From an uncultured Collinsella sp. (GTDB lineage: Bacteria; Actinomycetota; Coriobacteriia; Coriobacteriales; Coriobacteriaceae), in NCBI GenBank assembly GCA_958370785.1, contig CATXKN010000010.1, positions 1-64,000 of the forward strand: a DNA stretch of 64,000 nucleotides, in the 5' to 3' direction. A program made the translations under genes and the position numbers. Below the pieces are notes generated by a model, which searched no databases, was not told the DNA's origin, and saw nothing but the letters and a program-made list of their open reading frames with translations. Shown piece by piece: positions 42,786 through 52,851 of this stretch. Position 1 is the stretch's first letter. Every line of letters begins with the position of its first letter.

Positions 42786-43670
42786 TCAGCGTCCCACCTC
42801 CTCGGCGACGGCAAGCAGATACTTGCCATAAGCCGTCTTCTCCATCCTCCTGCCGAGGGACGCGAGCCGAGCTGCGTCGATAAAGCCACGACGGAAGGCA
42901 ATCTCCTCGATACAAGCGATGTAGTAGCCCTGACGGCTCTGAACGGCCTCGACGTACTCGGCAGCCTTAAGCAGGCCTTCGGGCGTGCCCGTATCCAGCC
43001 ACGCCATGCCGCGCCCCATGAGCTCCACGGAAAGCAGCCCTCGATCTAGGTATGCGCCATTGACGCTGGTGATCTCGAGCTCCCCGCGCGCGGAGGGCTC
43101 GACAGCAGCGGCGATATCCGAGACCTGTCCATCGTAAAAGTACAGGCCAGGTACGGCGTAGTTGCTCTTGGGGCGCTCGGGCTTCTCCTCGATGCCAACC
43201 ACACGGCGCTCGGCATCGAACTCCACTACGCCAAAAGAGCGGGGGTCCTGTACGGGATAACCGAACACGACGGCCCCTCCCTCGTACTCGACCCTCCGCT
43301 TGGCAGCCAAGATGATCTTGGTGAGGGCCTGTCCGTGGAACATGTTGTCGCCGAGAACCAGCGCGCAGGGCTCGCCCGCCAGGAAGTCGCGGCCGATGGT
43401 GAAGGCCTCGGCAAGACCACGAGGCTCTTCCTGCACTGCGTATTCCAGGCGCATTCCAAGGTCCGACCCGTCGCCAAGAAGCTCGCGAAAGGAGGGCACG
43501 TCTCGCGGTGTCGAGATGACCAGCACCTCGCGTATGCCGGCGAGCATGAGTACCGAAAGGGGATAGTAAATCAGCGGCTTATCGTATACGGGCAGCAGCT
43601 GCTTGCTGACGGCCCTGGTTATAGGATGCAGACGGGTCCCTGAACCGCCCGCGAGAATTATGCCTTTCAT
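42786..43670 (-). CDS. rfbA: Glucose-1-phosphate thymidylyltransferase
   Basis: Forms dTDP-glucose from glucose 1-phosphate and dTTP. The 294 residues start MKGIILAGGSGTRLHPIT, then DKPLIYYPLSVLMLAGI, LGDNMFHG, and EEKPERPKSNYAVPGLYFYD. Length is normal. The stop overlaps the rfbB start. The wzx-like gene ends 48 nt upstream. Confidence 0.96.
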   Translation of the reverse strand: MKGIILAGGSGTRLHPITRAVSKQLLPVYDKPLIYYPLSVLMLAGIREVLVISTPRDVPSFRELLGDGSDLGMRLEYAVQEEPRGLAEAFTIGRDFLAGEPCALVLGDNMFHGQALTKIILAAKRRVEYEGGAVVFGYPVQDPRSFGVVEFDAERRVVGIEEKPERPKSNYAVPGLYFYDGQVSDIAAAVEPSARGELEITSVNGAYLDRGLLSVELMGRGMAWLDTGTPEGLLKAAEYVEAVQSRQGYYIACIEEIAFRRGFIDAARLASLGRRMEKTAYGKYLLAVAEEVGR

Positions 43671-43718
43671 AAGGTCAACATCTCCTTAATAAAGTTCGCT
43701 GGATAGGAATCCTTCACG

Positions 43719-45161
43719 TTAACTCTCCCTACTCGACTTCGCCTTAACAGATAAGAAAGCGACTAAAACCAGGAGGACGGCGCATGTCACATACCGTAGA
43801 ACGTTCGTTTGGTACAAAATGATACCGGCCATCGTTGCCGCAATGCATGTCAAAGAGAGTGCGCCAAGCTTGCCGTCCTCGTATACGGGCTCCATTCTGC
43901 CGCGCTCCCGACAGGCCTTGGTGGCCCACGCCCGTTGGGATACGGCAAGAATGATGTAGCTTGCTAGCGTCGTGTAAGCAGCAGCCCCATAACCGAATAA
44001 TGGAATGGCCACGAGGTTCAGGGCAACGTTTACAACGGCAGCCGCTATGGCAGCAAACATGATGTATTTAGTCTTCTTGTAGTAGACGAGGATATTGGAA
44101 TACAAATTGGATATGGACGTCAGGAAGACTCCAGCAGCAATCGGGGGCATGAGCGTAATGGACGCCAGGTATTCATCGGTGGCGAGAACCTTAATGATCT
44201 CAGGACCTAGCCAGGAAATAAGAACCGAAACTAGGGCAAACACTGCGAGCAGCAGGTTTGAAGCCCTTCTGATGCCCCGATGGCCCTCCGTGTCGATATT
44301 CCTGAATAGATAGGGTATGAACGATGCATTAATGGCGGACCAAAGGAAAAGCGCGATGCTGCTCGCTGAGTACAGCACGCCATACACGCCGGTCTCGGCA
44401 TCGCCGACCATCGAGGAGATCATCACCCTGTCTGAAACACTCAAAACCTGGCTAGCGATGGAATATCCAATAAGGGGAAGACTCAGGTTGAGGGAGAATT
44501 TCCAGAAACGACGGTCATAGAACCTCTTGCCGCGGGTCATAAGGAGAATCCACATCACAGCGCTCAAGCCGTAAACCACAAGATAGTTTGCTATCAATCT
44601 CGCTTCGGAAAGCTTGACGTTCAGCTCAGGTTGCGAACTGACCAGCAGCACAGCACCAACGGATGCAACAGTAGCGAGTACGGCCGATCCAACGGAAAGC
44701 GCGAAAGATAATTTGTATTTATATTCAAACCTCTGGCGAAGATTCCAGAAATCCCATGCCGGCATTACCAACAGCCCGAACGCCATGAGAAAAATCAGCT
44801 GTGGAGACAGTCCGATAGCAGGAGAAACCCATGGCGACAAGAGCACGAGACCGCCGCCTATCACAAGAGCCATGATGGTTGTCAACGTCAGCACTGAAGA
44901 TTCGTATGCATCTCGCTCTCCATCGAACTCCTTCATCGCAAGCGAATATCCACCGGACGTCAAGGCCAGTGTGGACACGATGCTGATCATCGAGTACCAA
45001 GACGTGTAGAGGTTAACCACCCCGATGTCGGCCGATGACATAATGCGTGTAAAAATGGGCATTGATATGATTGCAAGGCCGCGCGAGAAAACGCTAGAAA
45101 GCGTGTAGACTGTCGCCGACTTGACCTCAACGCTCATACCTTTCAGTTTTTCCCTAAGCAT
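43719..45161 (-). CDS. Wzx-like polysaccharide flippase
   Basis: A 480-residue membrane protein with about 12-14 hydrophobic helices and few charged residues, and the N-terminal segment YTLSSVFSRGLAIISMPIFTRIM typical of MATE/MviN-related polysaccharide export proteins. It is predicted to flip lipid-linked repeat units. ATG 45161 overlaps the stop of the upstream glycosyltransferase-like gene. GC content falls here relative to flanking genes. Confidence 0.85.
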   Translation of the reverse strand: MLREKLKGMSVEVKSATVYTLSSVFSRGLAIISMPIFTRIMSSADIGVVNLYTSWYSMISIVSTLALTSGGYSLAMKEFDGERDAYESSVLTLTTIMALVIGGGLVLLSPWVSPAIGLSPQLIFLMAFGLLVMPAWDFWNLRQRFEYKYKLSFALSVGSAVLATVASVGAVLLVSSQPELNVKLSEARLIANYLVVYGLSAVMWILLMTRGKRFYDRRFWKFSLNLSLPLIGYSIASQVLSVSDRVMISSMVGDAETGVYGVLYSASSIALFLWSAINASFIPYLFRNIDTEGHRGIRRASNLLLAVFALVSVLISWLGPEIIKVLATDEYLASITLMPPIAAGVFLTSISNLYSNILVYYKKTKYIMFAAIAAAVVNVALNLVAIPLFGYGAAAYTTLASYIILAVSQRAWATKACRERGRMEPVYEDGKLGALSLTCIAATMAGIILYQTNVLRYVTCAVLLVLVAFLSVKAKSSRES

Positions 45162-46098
45162 TGATATCACCGCCCGTCCTTTTCGAAAACCTACCCGCCC
45201 AAGCTTCGACGGAGTAATGCCGCCTTATTTCATCGCCGTAAGGCATGTGCGGCCTGGCCATGAACTCCTGCACTTCGGACGGAGTGGTGCCGGCATCCAA
45301 AACAAGAACGTTGCCGTATTCAAAAAACGGAGCATCTGCGACATGGGCGTTCGTGGTGATGAGTTTCTTATCGTAGAAGATGGACTCCATGACTCGCATG
45401 GAATAGCCAAGCTGTCCCTGCTGGGCAATGTCTACGATTGCCTTACTCCCAAATACACGCTTGAGGTACTCCCGATATGGAATATAACCTTCTACATACG
45501 TGATATTGGCGTTTTTGACACCGTGGGGAGCTCTGCCGACAACAGTAAAGTCTAGCTTAAGGCCGGCGCTCGACAGCAAGTCGGCCGCGTTGGCGACTGT
45601 ACCGCTCCGGTCCTTCGAATAACCCAGAAATACAACATCGCTCTTACGTTGCACGCGGGGGCACTTGCATCTTTCATCAAACATAATCGTATTGAATTTG
45701 AAACCGTTGCGCTCACAAAACGCCTCATCATAGGAAAATAGTCCACAAGAGTACTTCTCTGCTTGCTTTTTCAACGAGGAGACTTCCGCAGGGAGGAGAT
45801 TCATGTTCCATGAATATATATCTATGGGTAGCAACCGGCGGCGACCCCTTATATAGGAGACTAAAGTTTTGTCTTGAAGTACGGGAGAATCCAATAAGAC
45901 AATGCGATCGATATCTCCAAGCCTGTTTTTCCAATCACCGTAATTAAGGCGCGCAATAGAAGGAAACAGCTTTTTTACTGCGTTGAAAGGCTTATGCGTT
46001 TTGCGGACGAATAGTTGGCAAAAATCAACTGTGTCGCTTTTAAATCCCGGAAAGAAGTAGAGGTTCGTATCTGCGACTATTACCAGAACTTTTTCCAT
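45154..46098 (-). CDS. Putative glycosyltransferase (GT-B-like)
   Basis: A 314-residue protein with no membrane segment. It resembles GT-B enzymes at the C-terminal half: VVFLGYSKDRSG, LDFTVVGRAP, then VDIAQQGQLGYSMRVMESIFYDKKLITTN, which looks like the nucleotide-sugar-binding glutamate region seen in CgeB-like proteins. Sugar and linkage are unknown. It overlaps the wzy-like gene upstream by 19 nt and the flippase start by 8 nt. Confidence 0.62.
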   Translation of the reverse strand: MEKVLVIVADTNLYFFPGFKSDTVDFCQLFVRKTHKPFNAVKKLFPSIARLNYGDWKNRLGDIDRIVLLDSPVLQDKTLVSYIRGRRRLLPIDIYSWNMNLLPAEVSSLKKQAEKYSCGLFSYDEAFCERNGFKFNTIMFDERCKCPRVQRKSDVVFLGYSKDRSGTVANAADLLSSAGLKLDFTVVGRAPHGVKNANITYVEGYIPYREYLKRVFGSKAIVDIAQQGQLGYSMRVMESIFYDKKLITTNAHVADAPFFEYGNVLVLDAGTTPSEVQEFMARPHMPYGDEIRRHYSVEAWAGRFSKRTGGDINA

Positions 46099-47405
46099 GG
46101 CAGGTACTTCTCCTTTTCATTGCGAAGCGGCCATCCGTGTCCGATGGCGAGATAAGCAGGAATGATGAGTAACGACGTGTACAAAAAATGCGTCTGGGCC
46201 AGTGTCGTATTCACAAATAGAGCCACATACAGAAGCGCAACCGGAAGGCGTTGCCCCTTGAAGACAGGGTAGAAAACCATAAACAGGACAACAATCCAAG
46301 GAACGACGCCATATACAGCTCCATAGGAAACGAGCGCCGCGGCAACGAGCCCTTCACCACTTGAGGAGGCCGCGGAAAACAGAGCGTCGTAGCCGACGCC
46401 TAACGGATGCTCGGCAATCGACCGAACGCATACTTCAATCATCTTGGATCTATAGACACCCGTACTGTCGCTGAGATCAAGCCCCGTGCCCCCTGCACTC
46501 GAACCGAAAAGCTTGTCGAACACCTGAACGGACAGGATGCTGTTTGTTGGTGCCAGCCAATACTGAACGAGTAAAGCAACGACAGCTGTGCAAACAAGTG
46601 CGACCAGCCATTGCCTCGTCCTCGTGCCCTCATGGTCTTTGGAAAATAGTACGTAGAAAGCGACGCAAAGGAGAGCTCCGATGTAGCCAGTCGTGGATTG
46701 ACAAGTGACGAGGGCAACCACGATTGCGGAAAGATAGAACCTGTAATGGCGCTCGCTTCTCAATTCGAGCTTATCCCTCCAGAAAAGCAGGATAAACAAG
46801 GCGCTGTTAAGAACCACTTGGTATTTACCGGGCTCTGTATAGATGCCGCAGTTCCTAAACTGGTGAATATCAAACCAGCTGTAGAAGAACAAGCCACTAC
46901 CGTACTCATAGGTTTCCCACGGATACGTGCCTATAACATCGACAACAAAAGTCGGACCCAGCAGGGACTTGAGCACGGAAGGAAATGCACAGCCAACGCC
47001 CCAGAGCAAAATGCTAAGCAGCGCCAGCGCAACGACAGTCAGAAGCCAACGTTTAAGAAACTGGCCAAAGTCGCAGCAAATCGCCATCTGCACAATCAGC
47101 ACGCAGCCCATGAAACCCATGAGCGCCTCAAGTCCTACGCCGCCCGTCAAGCTTCGCGCAACGAGAGTATTCAACACAAGGACCAGGCTAAAGCAGACCC
47201 CATAGGACTCCCTATACTTCCTGGCAAGTAAGAAAGTTGCCGCAAACAGCGCGACAAGCATAAAGCTAAACCATGTCCCACCCTTTATGTAGACAAATGT
47301 ACTGCCTGGCATTAGAAGAGAGAGGTAAATTAGCACATACTGCCATACAGCACCAAGAGAAAGGCCTGAACGGGTCTCTCCATTTACAGAAATTGAGTCG
47401 CTCAT
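46080..47405 (-). CDS. Wzy-like polysaccharide polymerase
   Basis: A 441-residue protein with about 10-12 hydrophobic helices and a large outside loop (WETYEYGSGLFFYSWFDIHQ, then RNCGIYTEPGKYQ), typical of O-antigen/capsule polymerases, which share little sequence. It joins repeat units outside the membrane. It overlaps the upstream glycosyltransferase by 4 nt and the following GT-B-like gene by 19 nt. Confidence 0.78.
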   Translation of the reverse strand: MSDSISVNGETRSGLSLGAVWQYVLIYLSLLMPGSTFVYIKGGTWFSFMLVALFAATFLLARKYRESYGVCFSLVLVLNTLVARSLTGGVGLEALMGFMGCVLIVQMAICCDFGQFLKRWLLTVVALALLSILLWGVGCAFPSVLKSLLGPTFVVDVIGTYPWETYEYGSGLFFYSWFDIHQFRNCGIYTEPGKYQVVLNSALFILLFWRDKLELRSERHYRFYLSAIVVALVTCQSTTGYIGALLCVAFYVLFSKDHEGTRTRQWLVALVCTAVVALLVQYWLAPTNSILSVQVFDKLFGSSAGGTGLDLSDSTGVYRSKMIEVCVRSIAEHPLGVGYDALFSAASSSGEGLVAAALVSYGAVYGVVPWIVVLFMVFYPVFKGQRLPVALLYVALFVNTTLAQTHFLYTSLLIIPAYLAIGHGWPLRNEKEKYLPWKKFW

Positions 47406-48478
47406 TGTATCGAACCCTCAGGGAACAAAGTTTCCTCCCATTTTTTGCCGATTGTCTCAAGTGAAAGTTCATCAGCCAGTTTTGCCGCTTCCGCAGACAT
47501 GGAATCCCTTAAAACAGGGTCAAGAAGAAGTTCGACCACCCTTTGCGCCATGACCTCATGGTCATCGCGATCGACGAGATACCCGTTAACTCCGTCCTCG
47601 ACAACAGCCTCGGCTCCTCCCCCTAAGCAGCGCGTGCAAACAGAAGGCACCCCCATGGCAAGCGCTTCGATGAGCGAGTTGGAAAGCCCTTCCCAATTAG
47701 ATGCCATCACATATACAGAAGATGATGCGATTCTTTGAACGGCATCGCCACAGAACCCGCAAAAGACGACGCAGTTTGTCAGACCTTCTGAATCTACAAG
47801 TAGCTCAAGGTCCTCCCTCAGCTCTCCATCCCCATATATTTCAAATGTAACGTCTGGAATTTGTTTGTGGATGATAGAGAATGCACGTATGAGCATGGGG
47901 TAGTTTTTTTGTTCCGTAAGACGCCCCGATGCCGTCACGACTCGACGCGGACAGGCGCGGTTTCTTTCTGGAAGACCATTTGACAATGGATTGGGAATCA
48001 ATACTCCCTTCCGTCGGACGCCAGAAGGAAAATAGGACATTTGGTCCTTCGTCTGAAACACAACCGTGCTACTCTTTTTGACATATAAAAAATTTCTAAC
48101 GTACTGAAGTGCTTTTCTTCCATAAAAATCGGTCGTTGGAAGATTCCTTACGCTAACAACTACTTTATTCCGAAGTCCAACCGCAGCCGCAAGAAGACAT
48201 ACATTTTGGTCACATAAAAATGAAAGAAAGATGCGCGAATCGTCCTTCTTCATTTCATGCCGAATACCTCTAATTTGAGCAAAGAGCGAAGTTCCCGCTG
48301 AATCACAAATCGGATTCACCTTTACGCCTTCAGGAAGTTCGTATACACATTCATTCTTTTTTGTGAGCAAAAAACTAAACTCGTAACCTCTATGAATAAA
48401 ATAGCGGGAAAGGGCCACGGCAACGCGTTCGGCTCCACCCCCGCCTAGCGTAGGCATAACCATTGCAATCGAATTCAT
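47402..48478 (-). CDS. Glycosyltransferase family 4 protein
   Basis: A 358-residue GT-B enzyme: MVMPTLGGGGAERVAVALSR at the N-terminus, VTASGRLTEQKNYPMLIRAF in the middle, and a C-terminal EALAMGVPSVCTRCLGG nucleotide-sugar site. ATG 48478 has a weak site; another in-frame start at 48502 adds eight residues. It stands 145 nt after the GT32-like gene, the widest gap within the cluster. Confidence 0.85.
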   Translation of the reverse strand: MNSIAMVMPTLGGGGAERVAVALSRYFIHRGYEFSFLLTKKNECVYELPEGVKVNPICDSAGTSLFAQIRGIRHEMKKDDSRIFLSFLCDQNVCLLAAAVGLRNKVVVSVRNLPTTDFYGRKALQYVRNFLYVKKSSTVVFQTKDQMSYFPSGVRRKGVLIPNPLSNGLPERNRACPRRVVTASGRLTEQKNYPMLIRAFSIIHKQIPDVTFEIYGDGELREDLELLVDSEGLTNCVVFCGFCGDAVQRIASSSVYVMASNWEGLSNSLIEALAMGVPSVCTRCLGGGAEAVVEDGVNGYLVDRDDHEVMAQRVVELLLDPVLRDSMSAEAAKLADELSLETIGKKWEETLFPEGSIQ

Positions 48479-48623
48479 GCGTTTCACGCTGCAACACCAC
48501 ACTTAACAAAAGCGCATTCTAAGTGAGTATCGGAGAGAGGCAGATCTTTATTTCCGGCAATGAAATAACAGGTAGGCATTACCACTTCAACAGAGGACAT
48601 GACGAACGAGACTTTCTTTTTGC

Positions 48624-49637
48624 TCACGACAATCCCCCTTCCAATAGCCTGCCGTAATACGTTTGCCTACCATCAGTTTGTTTTGGAAATTCTTGCTTCC
48701 ACGTGAGCTTAAAGAGACTCGTATCCAGAAGGAGCTCACTCCAAGCACTTTGATCGAAAGGCCTATCTAGTATCGAAATAAGGTCGTCGCAACGAGGATT
48801 ATTTGGTTCGATGGACGCAAATGCGGCGGCGACCGAGGGGTCATGACGTTGAGCTTGGACGATGAGGTAATCGACCAGCAGATAATCAATCAACCGATCG
48901 CTATTGCGCCAATACTCGAGGAAGAAGTCTCTCGCAACGACGAACGGATGACGCTGACCCTCTTTGCAGGCAAGCGAATACCCCGCAAACATGCCGCATG
49001 CGACCGAAGCATGCAGATAGTCAGGCCTTTTAATGGACCAAATTGGCAGATCCATGTATTCATGTAGCGAGCCAGTGCAGAAGAAAGTGGCATCCAGCCA
49101 CATGCCACCGTGCTCGGCAAGCAGAGAGAGCCTCAGAAGGTCGGATAGGTTCGTGCGCGACATGATGCCGGTGCGGACCTTCTCGAGCACCCACACGGGG
49201 ATATTGACATATTGGGAAAGATTCTCGTCCGTGATGACAATGACCTCGTGTCCGCCCGCATTGCGGCGGACGGAGTCGATGCACGCCTTGACGATCTCGG
49301 GCGCATTCTCCTCGCCCTGCCACCAGCACATCCAAATCTTCCCCTCGAGGGCGGGATCGGACGGCGGCAACGGTGCGTCATAGTCATATGACTCGAAGAA
49401 ATCGCCGAAGCGGTTCTCGAGATATTTGAGAACGGTCTCATGCTTGCGCAGCAAGCGCTCCCTCACCGCAGGCGGCTCCTTATACCCGTTACGACTCATG
49501 ACCTGGATATCGAGCTTCGCCCGAAACGTATTGATTGCCTCGGGCCACGAGGTGGCTCTGGCGATTCGGAATGTGGCGCCGATCTCCTCGCAGGAGCGAT
49601 GCACAATCCTCTTGATGTTGTTATGGCCGTTAGCCAT
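48624..49637 (-). CDS. Capsular polysaccharide glycosyltransferase, GT32-like
   Basis: A 337-residue GT-A-type protein. KIWMCWWQGEENAPEIV, then SRTNLSDLLRLSLLAEHGGMWLDATFF, with the DxD-like region WLDAT; this fits the Gly_transf_sug (GT32) capsule family. ATG 49637 overlaps the stop of the upstream GT4 gene (ATGGCTAA). Confidence 0.82.
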   Translation of the reverse strand: MANGHNNIKRIVHRSCEEIGATFRIARATSWPEAINTFRAKLDIQVMSRNGYKEPPAVRERLLRKHETVLKYLENRFGDFFESYDYDAPLPPSDPALEGKIWMCWWQGEENAPEIVKACIDSVRRNAGGHEVIVITDENLSQYVNIPVWVLEKVRTGIMSRTNLSDLLRLSLLAEHGGMWLDATFFCTGSLHEYMDLPIWSIKRPDYLHASVACGMFAGYSLACKEGQRHPFVVARDFFLEYWRNSDRLIDYLLVDYLIVQAQRHDPSVAAAFASIEPNNPRCDDLISILDRPFDQSAWSELLLDTSLFKLTWKQEFPKQTDGRQTYYGRLLEGGLS

Positions 49638-50913
49638 CGATTGACTCCTTATATAGGTTCACGAGATCGCTCATAAACTTCTCACGCGAGCAGTTTTCCA
49701 TGACGTAGGAGCGGCAGTTGCGCTGCAGCATCGAGTAAGCGGACCGATCCAAGAACGCGCTCGTACCGCGCGAGATGGCATCCGCCATCGACGGGACATC
49801 CCCGGGCTCGCAAATGAACCCCGTTTTCCCCTCATCGACCAACTCGGGGATTCCGCCGATATTCGTGCCGATGACAGGCGTGCCGGCAGCGAAAGCCTCG
49901 ACGATCGAATACGGCATGTTCTCTCGACATCTCGAACTCGAGATGGCGAGAGAAGCCCTCTCGACATACGCTTGCAGTGCCCCACCGGTCTGATAGCCGG
50001 CGAACTCGATGCGAGACGCGCAGCCCAACGAAGACGCGATCGCCTTGAACTCGTCGGCGTCGGGGCCGTCGCCGACGACAACCAAGCGCATGTCCTGCGG
50101 AAGGTTCGGCAAGGCGGCGTCGAAGGCCCTCAGTAGCGTGTCGACGCCCTTCTCGACAGAGAGCCGTCCGAAGAACAGGAGGTAGGGGTTCTCCCTGTCG
50201 GTCGCATCCGCCCCGGCATTCGCCGCGCGGTCGAGGATCGCGTCGTCGGCGAAGTTCTGCAGGAAGATGACCTTGTCCTCGGGCCAGCCGCCCTCGATGA
50301 GCTTGGAGCGCATGAACCTGGAGGGGGCGATTACCCTGTCGATCCGCCGGTTTGACTTATGCGCCCTGTTGAAGGACGCCTCCATCGCCGCCAGCGCGCT
50401 CTTCGCACGCGAGCCCTTCACGCAGCGGCGCTCGATGCAGTGTCGGTAGCGTCCGTCCTCGAGGCATGCGTCGCAGACGCGCCCGTCGCCGTCGAGCATG
50501 AGGTAGCCGGGGCAGACGGTCACGTAGTCGTGGGCCGTGTAGAAGACCGGGACCTTGTTCTCCCTCAGGTAGGGGGCGTCGAGAATGGACAGCGTGATCT
50601 GCCTGTGCACGTTGTTGAGGTGGACGACATCGGGGCGGAACTCCTCGCAGAGGGCCTGGAAGTTGCGCTTCGCCTCCGGCGAGTAGATCAGCGCCATGCC
50701 GTCGCGCGCCGCCTTGAGCGGGTTCTTGACGTTGTTGTACTCGCGCTGCGTCACAAAGTACTTGTCCCACTCGCAGGGCAAGTTGTCAGGGTGCATCATG
50801 GAGAAATAGGCCACTTCGTGCCCCATGCGCTCCAGCTCGGATCCAACGGTGAGGTAATAGGTCTCCGCACCGCCCTTGCGATAGTGGAACTTGTTCACGA
50901 GAAGAATCCTCAT
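49630..50913 (-). CDS. Glycosyltransferase family 4 protein
   Basis: A 427-residue GT-B enzyme: MRILLVNKFHYRKGGAETYY at the start, and a C-terminal EAFAAGTPVIGTNIGGIPEL with the UDP-sugar glutamates. A Cys-rich insert (VCDACLEDGRYRHCIERRC) near the middle of the N-terminal half could bind zinc and is found in several GT4 proteins of this type. ATG 50913 overlaps the previous stop as ATGA; the longer frame upstream is out-of-frame sequence of the neighbour. Confidence 0.88.
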   Translation of the reverse strand: MRILLVNKFHYRKGGAETYYLTVGSELERMGHEVAYFSMMHPDNLPCEWDKYFVTQREYNNVKNPLKAARDGMALIYSPEAKRNFQALCEEFRPDVVHLNNVHRQITLSILDAPYLRENKVPVFYTAHDYVTVCPGYLMLDGDGRVCDACLEDGRYRHCIERRCVKGSRAKSALAAMEASFNRAHKSNRRIDRVIAPSRFMRSKLIEGGWPEDKVIFLQNFADDAILDRAANAGADATDRENPYLLFFGRLSVEKGVDTLLRAFDAALPNLPQDMRLVVVGDGPDADEFKAIASSLGCASRIEFAGYQTGGALQAYVERASLAISSSRCRENMPYSIVEAFAAGTPVIGTNIGGIPELVDEGKTGFICEPGDVPSMADAISRGTSAFLDRSAYSMLQRNCRSYVMENCSREKFMSDLVNLYKESIDG

Positions 50914-52034
50914 CGGGCATCTCCCCTGTAAATCTCGAGGGTCCGCTCGACGACGGAATCCCAGTTGTAGGTTTTCTCGACATGCGCCTTGGCGGCGGTG
51001 CCGAGGGTGCCTGCGCGGCCAGCGTCCGCGAGCAGGTCTCGCAGCGCGGACCGCAAAGATGCGACGTTCCCCTTCTCGAACGTCACGCCGTTGCCCGCGA
51101 GGACATCCGCGCACTCGGGGATGTCGCTCGTCACGCAGCAGCACCCATAGGCCATGGCCTCCAGTAGGCTCATGGGCATGCCCTCCACGTCGGAGGGCAG
51201 CACGTAGGCATAGCAGTTGGAGTACAGCTCCTCCAGGGGCTCGCCGTTGACGAACCCGGTGAAGAGGACGCGTGGGTCGCTCTGCACAGCCACGCGCAGC
51301 GAAGCCTCGTACTCGGAGGTGTCCGAACCGCCGCCGGCGATGACGAGCCTCTTGTCCGTATCGAGCTCATTAAAGGCCTCGATCAGGAGCTCGGGGCGCT
51401 TCTCGGGGACGAGCCTGCCCAGGTACAGCAGGTAGGAGCCCGCATCGAGCCCCCACTTCTCCTTTATCTGATTAACCGGCCTCGGCCGCTTTGGCTCGAT
51501 ACCGTTGGGGATGAACGTCGCCGTGCGGCCGTAGGTGCCCTCGAAGTAGGACTGGGCCGATTTGGACAGAACGATGAGGCCGTCGGCCTTGGTAGCAGCC
51601 GCCTTCTCCCCCATCTTGATGTACGCGCTGGCGAGCTTTCCCCACTTGGCGCGCTGCCAGTCCAGGCCGTGGATGGTGGCGACGGTCCGGATGCCGGCGC
51701 GCTTCGCCAAAGGCAACGGCACGCAGGGGCCCTCGGCGTGGTAGTGGATCACGTCGGGCCGGTCCTTGATGGCAGCCAGGGTGGCGAAGTACGAGGAGCT
51801 CAGCGCCGCGAGCCCCTTCTTGTCGATCGTCCTCACGGGGACGACGCACACGCCGTCGACCATGCGCTCGCGGCCATCCGCGGCGTCGCCGGTCATGACG
51901 TCCGCGCCCGAACGGTCGTAGCAGGTGACCTCGTGGCCGAGCGCCGCCATGCGGCGGGCGAGCTCGGTCACGACGACCTCCACGCCGCCCTCGCGGGAAC
52001 CGTATCTCTTATGTCCTATCATCGCGATGCGCAT
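50910..52034 (-). CDS. Glycosyltransferase family 4 protein
   Basis: A 374-residue GT-B enzyme: MIGHKRYGSREGGVEVVVTE at the start, HYHAEGPCVPLPLAKR, LYLGRLVPEKRPELLIEAF, and EAMAYGCCCVTSDIPEC. It lies directly after the priming transferase, so it probably adds the second sugar. Overlaps the next GT4 gene as ATGA. Confidence 0.88.
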   Translation of the reverse strand: MRIAMIGHKRYGSREGGVEVVVTELARRMAALGHEVTCYDRSGADVMTGDAADGRERMVDGVCVVPVRTIDKKGLAALSSSYFATLAAIKDRPDVIHYHAEGPCVPLPLAKRAGIRTVATIHGLDWQRAKWGKLASAYIKMGEKAAATKADGLIVLSKSAQSYFEGTYGRTATFIPNGIEPKRPRPVNQIKEKWGLDAGSYLLYLGRLVPEKRPELLIEAFNELDTDKRLVIAGGGSDTSEYEASLRVAVQSDPRVLFTGFVNGEPLEELYSNCYAYVLPSDVEGMPMSLLEAMAYGCCCVTSDIPECADVLAGNGVTFEKGNVASLRSALRDLLADAGRAGTLGTAAKAHVEKTYNWDSVVERTLEIYRGDAR

Positions 52035-52784
52035 CTAGCACGCACCCTTGCCGGTGATGACCTCGATCACCGTGAGGACGACGATCTTGAGGTCGGTGAT
52101 GACGCCTCGGCTGGCGATGTACTCCAGGTCTCGGCGGACCATGCCGTCGAAGCCGGTCGAGTTGCGCTCCGTCACCTGCCACCAGCCGGTGATGCCCGGC
52201 TTCACGGCCAGGCGCTGCAGGTCGTACTCGGTGTATTCCGCCACCTCGTTGGGCAGCGGCGGACGCGGGCCGACGACGGACATCTGGCCCAGGAACACGT
52301 TGAGGAACTGCGGGAACTCGTCGATGGAGTGCTTGCGGATGAACTTGCCGATCTTCGTTACGCGCGGGTCGTCCTTCATCTTGAACATGGCGCCGGCGAT
52401 CTCGTTCTGCTCCTTGAGCTCGGCGAGGCGCTCGTCGGCGTCTTTGTACATGGAGCGGAACTTCCACATGCGGAAGGTGGACAGCCTGCCGTCGCGATGG
52501 GTCTGGCCCACGCGGATCTGGCTGTAGAACGGGTTGCCCTCGCTCTCCAGGCGGATGGCGGCGGCGAGCACCAGGCTCGGCACGGCGATGACGGCCAGCA
52601 CGCAGCCGCTGAACACGATGTCGAAGGCGCGTTTGACGGTGCGGTAGGCCAGGCGCGTGCGGTCCCAGTCCTTGACGGCCTGCATGGCCTTGTAGCGCAT
52701 GCTCACCTCGCCGCTGTTCATGGCCTGGGCAACAAGCGCGGCCCCCACCGGCGCTCCTTCTGAATATTCAGTTTTGTCTGACAC
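52035..52784 (-). CDS. Undecaprenyl-phosphate sugar phosphotransferase (priming transferase)
   Basis: Starts the lipid-linked repeat unit by moving a sugar phosphate to undecaprenyl phosphate. From GTG 52784 (site GAAGGAA) the protein is 249 residues: a membrane-associated helix (RAFDIVFSGCVLAVIAVPSL), then KFRSM, DEFPQFLNVFLGQMSVVGPR and KPGITGWWQVTERN, the bacterial sugar-transferase signatures. It is the short form without a WbaP-type multi-helix N-terminus. The longer upstream reading overlaps loaP. Confidence 0.9.
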   Translation of the reverse strand: MSDKTEYSEGAPVGAALVAQAMNSGEVSMRYKAMQAVKDWDRTRLAYRTVKRAFDIVFSGCVLAVIAVPSLVLAAAIRLESEGNPFYSQIRVGQTHRDGRLSTFRMWKFRSMYKDADERLAELKEQNEIAGAMFKMKDDPRVTKIGKFIRKHSIDEFPQFLNVFLGQMSVVGPRPPLPNEVAEYTEYDLQRLAVKPGITGWWQVTERNSTGFDGMVRRDLEYIASRGVITDLKIVVLTVIEVITGKGAC

Positions 52785-52851
52785 TATTTCCTTCAAACCT
52801 ACGTCCCCGCCCCCGGGGATCCTCCCTGTCCCGTTAAACAGTCGCCTGCAG

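Noticed and set aside
49630..51144. Longer GT4 protein starting at 51144
   Set aside because: The first 77 residues are Arg-rich out-of-frame sequence from the upstream glycosyltransferase; MRILLVNKFHY at 50913 is the normal start.
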